Both the position numbers and the translations under genes were made by a program. Below, in pieces: positions 1 to 5,295 of a DNA stretch of 7,983 nt (position 1 is its first letter; each line of letters starts with the position of its first letter). The notes below the pieces were generated by a model. That model searched no databases, was not told the DNA's origin, and worked only from the letters and a program-made list of their open reading frames with translations. Origin of the DNA: Pseudomonadota bacterium (GTDB lineage: Bacteria; Pseudomonadota; Alphaproteobacteria; Micropepsales; Micropepsaceae); contig JAKBAU010000162.1 of NCBI GenBank assembly GCA_021808875.1, forward strand, positions 1-7,983, written 5' to 3'.

Positions 1-1949
1 CAGGCCCGTTTCGCCGCTTCGGAAAGCTCGGCCTGGGTGACGGCATCATGATCGAGTGGAACCGGATTGACGTGCAGGTTCTCGTAGCCGCTCGTCATGC
101 CATAGGCTGCACGCCGGTGGTTGCGGATAACCCGCAACATGGCGCCCTTGTTGTTGTGGAACTCGGAAAACGGTCCCAGTTCTCCAGCCATTTCGGCGCT
201 GGTGGCATAGGAGATCCCTGTCATCACGGCGGAGATCGCACCGGCGATTGCCCGTCCCTGCCGCGAGTCATAAGGGATGCCGGCGGCCATCAGAAGTCCG
301 CCGATATTGGCAAAGCCAAGTCCCAGGGTACGATAATCATAGGAGAGCTGGGCGATCTCCTTCGAGGGGAATTGCGCCATCAGTACGCTGATTTCGAGCA
401 CCATGGTCCAAAGACGAACCGCATGTTCGAAGGCTGCGACGTCGAACTGCTTCTGCCCCTGCATATCTTTGCGGAAGCTCATCAGGTTGAGCGAGGCGAG
501 ATTGCAGGCCGTGTTGTCCAGGAACATGTATTCGGAGCACGGATTGCTGGCGCGGATTTCGCCGCCCGCTGGGCAGGTATGCCAGTCGTTGACGGTGGTA
601 TGGAACTGGATACCGGGATCGGCACAGGCCCAGGCGGCATAGGAGATCTTCTCCCACAGATCGCGCGCCTTGATGGTCTTGACGATGCGTCCGTCGCGAC
701 GGGCAGTCAGGTTCCAGTTGGCATCCTTCAAGACGGCCTCGAGAAAGGCGTCGGTTACCCGCACCGAATTGTTTGAATTTTGTCCTGATACCGACAGATA
801 GGCTTCCGAATCCCAGTCGGTGTCATAGGTTTTGAAGCTGATGCTGGTATAACCCTGTTTGGCAAAGCTGATGACCCGCTCGATGTAATTGTCGGGGATC
901 ATGGCCTTGCGCGCGGCGCGCACTTCGCGGCGCAGGGCAGGGTTCTTCTTTGGATCGAAACAGTCGTCACCACGGCCTTCACAGTTGACGCAGGCCTTCA
1001 TGACGGCAGCGAGGTGCTTTTGTGCCAGTTTGGAGCCCGCGACCATGGCGGCCACTTTCTGCTCCTCGATCACCTTCCACTCAATGAACTGTTCGATGTC
1101 GGGATGATCGACGTCAACGATCACCATCTTGGCTGCCCGCCTGGTCGTGCCACCCGATTTAATGGCGCCGGCCGCCCGATCACCGATCTTCAAGAAGCTC
1201 ATCAGACCTGAGGACTTGCCGCCACCGGACAGAGGTTCGTTCTCGCCCCGCAGAGAGGAGAAGTTGGTCCCGGTGCCGGAGCCATATTTGAACAGTCGAG
1301 CCTCCCGGGTCCACAGATCCATGATGCCGCCTTCGTTGACGAGATCGTCATGCACCGACTGGATGAAGCAGGCGTGAGGCTGGGGATGCTCATAGGCACT
1401 GGCGGACTTCACCAGGTGACCGCTGCTGTGATCGACGTAATAGTGGCCCTGGCTCGGGCCATCGATGCCGTAGGCCCAGTGCAGCCCGGTATTGAACCAT
1501 TGCGGTGAATTGGGCGCGGCCTTCTGGGTCGCGAGCATGTAGCAGAGCTCGTCGAAAAAGGTCCGGGCGTCGGCTTCTTCATCGAAATAGCCGGCCTTCC
1601 AGCCCCAATAGGTCCAGGTTCCCGCCAGCCGTTCAAATACCTGTTTGGCCGAGCTCTCGCCGATGGTCTCGCTGCCGGTGCTCTCCACATCAGCCTGTCG
1701 GCGCCACAGCCATTGCGGCACCCCGTCTTCGGCGACCGGTTTGCATGTGCTGGGCACACCCGCCTTGCGGAAATATTTCTGCGCCAGAACATCGCAGGCC
1801 ACCTGGCTCCAGTCTTCCGGCACCTCGATACCGGTTTGCTGGAACACAACTGACCCGTCCGGGTTGCGGATTTCACTGGTCGCGTTGCGAAAGGCGATAC
1901 CCTCATAGGGCGAATGTCCTGCGACCGTAAAGTGACGACGAATGCGCAT
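1..1949 (-). CDS. nrdJ: Vitamin B12-dependent (class II) ribonucleotide reductase, N-terminal 649 residues; 3' end outside window
   Basis: Reduces ribonucleotides to deoxyribonucleotides in the cytoplasm, using adenosylcobalamin to make the active-site thiyl radical. The frame is open from ATG at 1947-1949 to the left edge. The protein starts MRIRRHFTVAGHSPYEGI. The radical cysteine is C471 in NPCSE (N469, E473). The redox pair is C194 (in PHACFIQSV) and C482 (in TACNLASLNL). The 11-residue spacing of C471 and C482 matches class II enzymes. Between C194 and C471 lies a cysteine-rich insertion (C320, C323, C330, in ACVNCEGRGDDC) that I recall from other alphaproteobacterial long-form NrdJ, so it is not an anomaly. 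NrdJ of this clade is about 1,200 residues, so roughly half is present. The start is supported by GGGGGAG three bases upstream and by the family-typical N-terminus. Candidate NrdR boxes lie upstream. No break or frameshift is seen. Confidence 0.97.
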   Translation of the reverse strand, partial: MRIRRHFTVAGHSPYEGIAFRNATSEIRNPDGSVVFQQTGIEVPEDWSQVACDVLAQKYFRKAGVPSTCKPVAEDGVPQWLWRRQADVESTGSETIGESSAKQVFERLAGTWTYWGWKAGYFDEEADARTFFDELCYMLATQKAAPNSPQWFNTGLHWAYGIDGPSQGHYYVDHSSGHLVKSASAYEHPQPHACFIQSVHDDLVNEGGIMDLWTREARLFKYGSGTGTNFSSLRGENEPLSGGGKSSGLMSFLKIGDRAAGAIKSGGTTRRAAKMVIVDVDHPDIEQFIEWKVIEEQKVAAMVAGSKLAQKHLAAVMKACVNCEGRGDDCFDPKKNPALRREVRAARKAMIPDNYIERVISFAKQGYTSISFKTYDTDWDSEAYLSVSGQNSNNSVRVTDAFLEAVLKDANWNLTARRDGRIVKTIKARDLWEKISYAAWACADPGIQFHTTVNDWHTCPAGGEIRASNPCSEYMFLDNTACNLASLNLMSFRKDMQGQKQFDVAAFEHAVRLWTMVLEISVLMAQFPSKEIAQLSYDYRTLGLGFANIGGLLMAAGIPYDSRQGRAIAGAISAVMTGISYATSAEMAGELGPFSEFHNNKGAMLRVIRNHRRAAYGMTSGYENLHVNPVPLDHDAVTQAELSEAAKRA

Positions 1950-2098
1950 AATCTCCCCCGCTTGGTCTGCTGCGTTTGTTCCCGCTCATCACCCCGCGAA
2001 GACACTTGTTCCCTGCGCCGGAAAGACCCCGTGCAGCGGGGCTCCCGGACGCTCCGGATATTGGAGTGTCCTAGATGTGGTGTCGCGAGCGGCGACAG
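1950..2098 (-). promoter_or_regulatory. Structured 5' leader of nrdJ
   Basis: If transcription starts near 2098, nrdJ has a leader of about 150 nt. Reading the minus strand it contains a hairpin CCGGA-GCG-TCCGG (2045-2057), then a hairpin CCCCG-CTGCA-CGGGG (2027-2041). It then has two copies of GGGAACAA (2006-2013 and 1976-1983, offset 30 nt), then the ribosome binding site GGGGGAG (1953-1959). The CCCCGC at 2036-2041 could alternatively pair with GCGGGG at 1992-1997 or with GCGGGG at 1956-1961, which includes the ribosome binding site. That is the geometry of a switching leader. I did not find the GCCACTG core of a cobalamin riboswitch. The structure is seen by eye, and the regulatory role is inference. 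Confidence 0.35.
2068..2083. promoter_or_regulatory. Candidate NrdR box 1
   Basis: GTCCTAGATGTGGTGT matches the NrdR-box pattern (acaCwAtATaTwGtgt) at the key positions C4, A6, A8, T9, T11 and G13 and at the terminal tgt. NrdR is the ATP/dATP-sensing repressor of ribonucleotide reductase genes. The site would lie just downstream of the proposed nrdJ transcription start, a position suited to repression. Its centre (2075.5) is 31 bp from a degenerate copy and 93 bp from the strong palindrome at 2157-2180. Confidence 0.6.
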
Positions 2099-2114
2099 GG
2101 GCAAAGTATGGGCA
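2099..2114. promoter_or_regulatory. Degenerate NrdR box overlapping the nrdJ -10
   Basis: GGGCAAAGTATGGGCA keeps C4, A5, A6, T9, T11 and G13 of the NrdR-box pattern but lacks A8. Its centre (2106.5) lies exactly 31 bp from the centre of box 1. NrdR normally binds two boxes spaced about 31-32 bp (three helical turns). It covers the candidate nrdJ -10 hexamer CATACT (minus strand). On its own it would be too weak to call; the phasing gives it weight. Confidence 0.4.
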
Positions 2115-2134
2115 TGAGCGCGGCGTACACGCAA
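2105..2134 (-). promoter_or_regulatory. Candidate nrdJ promoter
   Basis: On the minus strand TTGCGT (2129-2134) is separated by 18 bp from CATACT (2105-2110). Both hexamers are imperfect (3/6 and 4/6 to the sigma70 consensus). The -10 falls inside the degenerate NrdR box, with box 1 just downstream, so repression by NrdR would occlude it. A perfect TTGACA on the same strand at 2213-2218 has no good -10 at 16-18 bp. Confidence 0.35.
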
Positions 2135-2156
2135 GGGCTAATCGTGCAAGCCGAGG

Positions 2157-2180
2157 TTACCCACCACATGTAGTGGGTAA
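2157..2180. promoter_or_regulatory. 24-bp near-perfect palindrome, candidate NrdR box 2
   Basis: A 24-bp inverted repeat with one mismatched pair (arm TTACCCAC, centre ACATGT). Its inner 16 bp, CCACCACATGTAGTGG, keep C4, A6, A8, T9, T11 and G13 of the NrdR-box pattern. The centre (2168.5) is 93 bp, three times 31, from the centre of box 1, so the two sites would lie on the same DNA face. It is the clearest operator-like palindrome in the window. NrdR is the best guess because the adjacent gene is nrdJ, but the extended TTACC/GGTAA flanks are unusual and another regulator is possible. Confidence 0.6.
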
Positions 2181-2238
2181 GCTGTCGCGCGGAAGTCCCT
2201 GCAAACGCTGCATGTCAAGACGCGAGGACTGGCCCGGG

Positions 2239-2265
2239 AAAAAATTTTCACAGCCCAATTTTTTT
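2239..2265. other. A-tract/T-tract element in the nrdJ-NDUFA12 divergent region
   Basis: Two AT tracts, AAAAAATTTT (2239-2248) and AATTTTTTT (2257-2265), stand out in an otherwise GC-rich intergenic stretch, about 18 bp centre to centre. They could bend DNA or serve as an UP element. The rest of 2181-2384 shows no gene or further motif that I can support. Confidence 0.3.
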
Positions 2266-2384
2266 GTTCACGGAATGTGGATGAATGTGAAGGGGCCGGA
2301 GCTGGCGCTGCGTTGCTCCTGTAAAGCGTCCGGGCGGCAACGCCTTAAAGCCCGAATCGGAGGTCGCTGCGGCCATGGTGGCGC

Positions 2385-2413
2385 TTGGCTCTGCAGAGCT
2401 GCGCCCCTATAGT
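2385..2413 (+). promoter_or_regulatory. Promoter of the NDUFA12-mlaD-DUF2155 operon
   Basis: TTGGCT (2385-2390), a 17-bp spacer and TATAGT (2408-2413) fit the sigma70 consensus with ideal spacing and a 5/6 -10. Transcription would start near 2420, giving a leader of about 40 nt before the NDUFA12 start. It is the best core promoter in the window. Confidence 0.6.
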
Positions 2414-2462
2414 CCCGCCCGATTCCGACCAAAAGCGACAGCACGTTAGGGTCAGGCGAGGC

Positions 2463-2846
2463 ATGATGAAACTACTCAAACGCGTCTTCATCTGGTGGAG
2501 CGGTGCCACTGTGGGGACGCTGTGGCACACTTGGCGCCGTGGCCGGTTTGTCGGGGCGGACGGACTGGGCAACCGCTACTACCAGGACCGTAGTGGCAGC
2601 CGCCGCTGGGTGATTTATAAGAATACCGTGGATGCCAGTCTCATTCCGCCGGAGTGGCATGGGTGGGTGCATCACACCTTTGAGGCCCCCCCGACTGTGG
2701 CCCCACCCAAAATCAAGCCTTGGGAAAAGGATCACCGTCCCAACCTGACAGGAACGCCGCTCGCCTATCGGCCCCGCGGCAGCCTGGCCCAATCCGGTGT
2801 GCGCCAGCCCTCAACCAGTGACTACGAAGCCTGGGAACCCAAATAG
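2463..2846 (+). CDS. NADH:ubiquinone oxidoreductase subunit NDUFA12 (B17.2-like), 127 aa
   Basis: Accessory subunit of respiratory complex I, shared by Alphaproteobacteria and mitochondria and bound to the membrane-proximal part of the peripheral arm. Family signatures run through the protein: GRFVGADGLGNRYYQ (27-41), RRWVIYKN (47-54), DASLIPPEWHGWVHHT (57-72), KPWEKDHRPNLTGTPLAYRP (85-104), then a variable tail to residue 127. Length is normal. Two tandem ATGs (2463, 2466) compete. GAGG at 2458-2461 is one base from the first and four from the second, so the second may be used. It is the first gene of a plus-strand operon, with the next gene 8 bp downstream. It is divergent from nrdJ. Confidence 0.95.
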   Translation: MMKLLKRVFIWWSGATVGTLWHTWRRGRFVGADGLGNRYYQDRSGSRRWVIYKNTVDASLIPPEWHGWVHHTFEAPPTVAPPKIKPWEKDHRPNLTGTPLAYRPRGSLAQSGVRQPSTSDYEAWEPK

Positions 2847-2854
2847 GTACATTC

Positions 2855-3301
2855 ATGACCCAGCGGAGCCTTGAGACCATGATCGGGGCGATCGTCATTG
2901 CGATCGCCATCGGATTTGTCTGGTTTGCCTACAAGACAACCAATGAGACCGGAATTTCCGGCTATGAAGTGACGGCAGTGTTCAGCCGGGTAGATGGCAT
3001 CAATCCCGGCAGCGATGTGCGGCTCTCCGGCATCAAGATTGGCACCGTTTCGGCGCTGACGCTCAATCCCAAGACCTATGAGGCCGTGGCGCAGTTGTCG
3101 ATCAAGAACGGCGTCGAATTACCCGTTGATTCTTCTATAAAAATAACCTCTTCCGGGATCTTGGGAAGCGCCTATCTGTCGATCTCACCAGGCGGCAGCA
3201 ATCGGATGATTCCCCCGGGCGGGCGGATCAGTAATACCCAGGGTTCCGTCGATCTTATGGGACTTATAGGCCGCATGATCACGAGTGGAGGCAAAGGCTG
3301 A
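2855..3301 (+). CDS. mlaD: MlaD-like MCE-domain lipid transport protein, 148 aa
   Basis: Inner-membrane-anchored periplasmic MCE protein of the type that forms hexameric rings for phospholipid transport between the membranes. One N-terminal membrane anchor is seen at about residues 9-25 (MIGAIVIAIAIGFVWFA). It is followed by a single MCE domain at about 36-115, with GYEVTAVFSRVDGINPGSDV, VRLSGIKIGTV and GILGSAYLSISPGG. The length fits MlaD rather than the long multi-MCE proteins. The ATG has AGG (2845-2847) seven bases upstream, overlapping the preceding stop codon. Its own stop overlaps the next start by one base. No mlaE or mlaF partner is adjacent, so the ABC transporter it serves must be encoded elsewhere. 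Confidence 0.92.
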   Translation: MTQRSLETMIGAIVIAIAIGFVWFAYKTTNETGISGYEVTAVFSRVDGINPGSDVRLSGIKIGTVSALTLNPKTYEAVAQLSIKNGVELPVDSSIKITSSGILGSAYLSISPGGSNRMIPPGGRISNTQGSVDLMGLIGRMITSGGKG

Positions 3302-3882
3302 TGCGCCCATCCTGGGTGATTGTGGGGGCACCGATTTTAATTCTGGCCGGTTTGGCCACCTATTCTGCGACAGCCGACCAGGGGCCCAGCAACACCACGA
3401 GCACGGCAAAAGAACTGGCCCGGGTGCCGCGCCCGCACACCGTTGGCCAGGCAGTGGCAGGCAAGGACGGGATCAAGCGCATGGTCATCCTGCGCGGCCT
3501 CGACAAGATCACTGGCCAGGCGGTGAACATCGACGCCCCGATTGGTTTGCCCGTTCACTACGCGACGCTGACCATTACGGCCCATTGGTGCTACTCCACG
3601 CCACCCAGCGAGACACCCGAAACGACCGCCTTCCTGACGATCGTCGATCACCGGCCAGACAAACCGCCGCGGCAGGTTTTTTCGGGATGGATGTGGGCGT
3701 CGACGCCATCGCTCAACGCCATGCAGCATCCGCTTTACGATGTCTGGGTGATCAGCTGCAAAACGAACCAGCCTGGCCAGGAAGGCCCGCCAGTACCGCC
3801 GACGACGCCGGTCAAACCGGTGTCACCCGACAAAGGTCCCAAGGACGGTAAGATCTTACTTCCGCCTGGCTCTGGACAATGA
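3301..3882 (+). CDS. DUF2155 domain secreted protein with Pro-rich tail, 193 aa
   Basis: Conserved alphaproteobacterial envelope protein of unknown function. Residues 1-25 look like a signal peptide (hydrophobic [14 protein letters not shown], then ATYSATA). The DUF2155 core runs from about 40 to 154, with [51 protein letters not shown] and [10 protein letters not shown]97 and C153 could form a disulfide in the periplasm. Residues 155-193 are a Pro/Gly/Lys-rich low-complexity tail ([19 protein letters not shown]) outside the domain. The ATG shares one base with the mlaD TGA, implying translational coupling. The last 148 bp are antisense to the 3' end of aat. The assignment is firm; the function is not known. 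Confidence 0.9.
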   Translation: MRPSWVIVGAPILILAGLATYSATADQGPSNTTSTAKELARVPRPHTVGQAVAGKDGIKRMVILRGLDKITGQAVNIDAPIGLPVHYATLTITAHWCYSTPPSETPETTAFLTIVDHRPDKPPRQVFSGWMWASTPSLNAMQHPLYDVWVISCKTNQPGQEGPPVPPTTPVKPVSPDKGPKDGKILLPPGSGQ

Positions 3883-4484
3883 CGCAGCCACAGCCCTGAG
3901 CGGGTAAGGGCGTCATCAAGCAGGTCTTGATATTGGGTGCGTGGGATCTCGATTGCCCCCATGCTGGCCAAATGTGCCGTTAGGAACTGCGTGTCGAGCA
4001 GGCAGAAGCCACCGGCACTCAACCGGGCCACGAGATGGACAAGCGCTACTTTGCTGGCATCTCGGGCGCGTGAAAACATGCTCTCGCCAAAAAAAGCACC
4101 ACCGAGCTTCACGCCGTAGAGGCCGCCGACCAGCTCCCCGTCTAGCCAGCATTCCAGGCTGTGGGCGTGGCCGCGCTGAAAGAGCTCGATGTAGAGGGCT
4201 TCGATCTCCGGATTGATCCAGGTTTCGGTGCGGCCCTGGCCCGGCGCAGCGCAGGTCGCAATCACGGCCGGAAAATCCTGGTCGCTCGTGATCTTGAAGC
4301 GCTCGCTTCGTACCGTGCGGGCAAGGCGATGGCTCACATGCAGACCATCCAGAGGGATGATCCCGCGCACATCGGGACTGACCCAGTAAAGAGTTGGATC
4401 ATCGCGGGTCTCGGCCATGGGAAACAGTCCCGCGGCATAGGCGCGCAAGACCAGCTCCGGCGTCAGGCGAGTCGGCGCACGCAT
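3735..4484 (-). CDS. aat: Leucyl/phenylalanyl-tRNA--protein transferase, 249 aa
   Basis: Transfers Leu or Phe from tRNA to N-terminal Arg or Lys of proteins, tagging them for ClpS/ClpAP degradation (N-degron pathway, cytoplasm). Motifs: [12 protein letters not shown] (14-25), [15 protein letters not shown] (32-46), [11 protein letters not shown] (88-98), [20 protein letters not shown] (116-135), [13 protein letters not shown] (136-148) and [20 protein letters not shown] (162-181). D164 corresponds to the conserved Asp of the IDCQ motif. Family similarity ends near residue 200. The remaining 49 or so residues (Gly-rich, [19 protein letters not shown]) are encoded opposite the DUF2155 tail, and the first stop is TAA at 3735-3737. 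The frame is open 29 codons upstream of the ATG but offers no ATG, GTG or TTG. The Shine-Dalgarno sequence is weak. Confidence 0.95.
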   Translation of the reverse strand: MRAPTRLTPELVLRAYAAGLFPMAETRDDPTLYWVSPDVRGIIPLDGLHVSHRLARTVRSERFKITSDQDFPAVIATCAAPGQGRTETWINPEIEALYIELFQRGHAHSLECWLDGELVGGLYGVKLGGAFFGESMFSRARDASKVALVHLVARLSAGGFCLLDTQFLTAHLASMGAIEIPRTQYQDLLDDALTRSGLWLRHCPEPGGSKILPSLGPLSGDTGLTGVVGGTGGPSWPGWFVLQLITQTS

Positions 4485-4588
4485 TTCAGGCTCGTGCCAA
4501 AGGGCTTTCGGGGCGCGCTGCCGAAGGCTTGGGCCAAGACGGCAATGCAGATCGCTCGGGGGCTGTGGGCATCATTCAAAAATGCTCC

Positions 4589-4617
4589 ATAATACTTTGA
4601 ATATATGTGCATTTTAA
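4589..4617 (-). promoter_or_regulatory. Candidate aat promoter
   Basis: On the minus strand TTAAAA (4612-4617), a 17-bp spacer and TATTAT (4589-4594) give 4/6 and 5/6 matches to sigma70 hexamers, in a locally AT-rich patch. Transcription would begin near 4582, giving a leader of about 95-100 nt before the aat ATG. Confidence 0.4.
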
Positions 4618-4770
4618 GTTTTCATCTTGCGGCTTTGGACGCTGACTGGCGTCATACGTAGGCACTGACAGCAGGGAATCCGAGCACTGATGTTACCGCG
4701 CGGTTCAGCCTCCGCCGGCTTCTGACAGCTAAAAGTAATTATAGGCTTGGGCGGACGCGAGGGACAGAGT

Positions 4771-4814
4771 GAAAGAAAAACGGGCGCCGGGGAAAGTCTT
4801 CGGCCTATGCGCCC
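4771..4814 (-). terminator. Candidate intrinsic terminator after the mini-rod gene
   Basis: On the minus strand GGGCGC (4809-4814) pairs with GCGCCC (4782-4787) across a 21-nt loop, followed by G and TTTTTCTTTC (4771-4780). It lies about 80 bp past the stop of the mini-rod gene. The long loop lowers confidence; the terminal T-run supports it. Confidence 0.35.
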
Positions 4815-4892
4815 CCAAAGCCCCCGAAACTGCGCGATCAGTCTCGTCATGGGTTTGTACCCCGACCGACTGATGAAGCGGCCGCCACAATT

Positions 4893-5225
4893 TCAGCCGA
4901 CGGTGTTGATGGTCTTCTGCGCCAGCTGATCGGCGCTTTTCAGCGCATCGAGATTGGCGCGATAGGCATATTTGGCGGAAAGGATTTCAACCATCCAGGA
5001 ATTTGGTGTGGCGTTCTGGGCAGCCACGGCGGTGGCGCCTGCCAGAGGGCGCGAGGAGGGCGTAGCTGCCGCCGCTGGGGTGGCCTGCGCCGGGGCGGCT
5101 GCCGGCGGGGCCGCAGTTCCGCCGAAGGCATTGACGAGTTTGCTGGCAGCAGACGTCAACTGCGCGGCGCTGGCGGCAAGTCCACTTGCGGAGATCGAAA
5201 ACGCGTTCCACATGCCGGCCATCAT
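4893..5225 (-). CDS. Small protein resembling the ends of a flagellar axial (rod/hook) protein, 110 aa
   Basis: The N-terminus WNAFSISASGLAASAAQLTS (6-25) resembles the first helix of flagellar rod and hook proteins (ISxSGLxAxxxxLxxxASNIxNA). The C-terminus MVEILSAKYAYRANLDALKS (78-97), followed by ADQLAQKTINTVG, resembles their C-terminal helix (MVxMIxAxRAYxxNxxxxxTAxxxLxxTLxxG). Between them is only an Ala/Pro-rich linker (about 37-71) in place of the usual body. FlgB and FlgC are about 130-140 residues, and no other flagellar gene is in view. Tandem ATGs at 5223-5225 and 5220-5222; TAGG lies a few bases upstream. It sits 70 bp downstream of the ATP-grasp gene on the same strand and may share its transcript. 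The fold assignment is by similarity; an axial, export or non-flagellar role is open. Confidence 0.7.
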   Translation of the reverse strand: MMAGMWNAFSISASGLAASAAQLTSAASKLVNAFGGTAAPPAAAPAQATPAAAATPSSRPLAGATAVAAQNATPNSWMVEILSAKYAYRANLDALKSADQLAQKTINTVG

Positions 5226-5295
5226 GGCGCCTATTCTCTAAAATTTGGCCAAGCAGAACTCTAAATCTTTATTCAAATTGTCCCGAGTAGGAATC

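Larger units (their letters stand above)
4485..4892. other. Intergenic region between the mini-rod gene and aat, no supported gene
   Basis: About 400 bp with no convincing coding sequence. It contains the candidate aat promoter (4589-4617), a candidate terminator for the upstream minus-strand gene (4771-4814) and an AT-rich patch at 4574-4624. A perfect 10-bp palindrome ACCGCGCGGT lies near 4694. A 78-codon minus-strand frame at 4614-4850 was considered and rejected. Confidence 0.6.

Noticed and set aside
48..776. 242-codon plus-strand open frame
   Set aside because: Antisense to well-conserved nrdJ coding sequence; no recognisable domain. A shadow frame.
960..992. Cysteine cluster C320/C323/C330 in NrdJ as a possible novel metal site
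   Set aside because: I recall this insertion from other alphaproteobacterial long-form NrdJ, so it is ordinary for the family.
1409..2134. 241-codon minus-strand frame, Arg/Pro-rich
   Set aside because: Overlaps the start of nrdJ in another frame; composition is typical of out-of-frame GC-rich reading.
2230..2250. Sigma54-like TGGCCCG at 2230
   Set aside because: The -12 TTGC element is absent at the required spacing.
1950..2460. Cobalamin riboswitch upstream of nrdJ
   Set aside because: No GCCACTG-type B12 box or its complement found by eye in the leader or divergent region.
4614..4850. 78-codon minus-strand frame between the mini-rod gene and aat
   Set aside because: No domain or clear ribosome binding site; contains the candidate terminator and overlaps the aat promoter.
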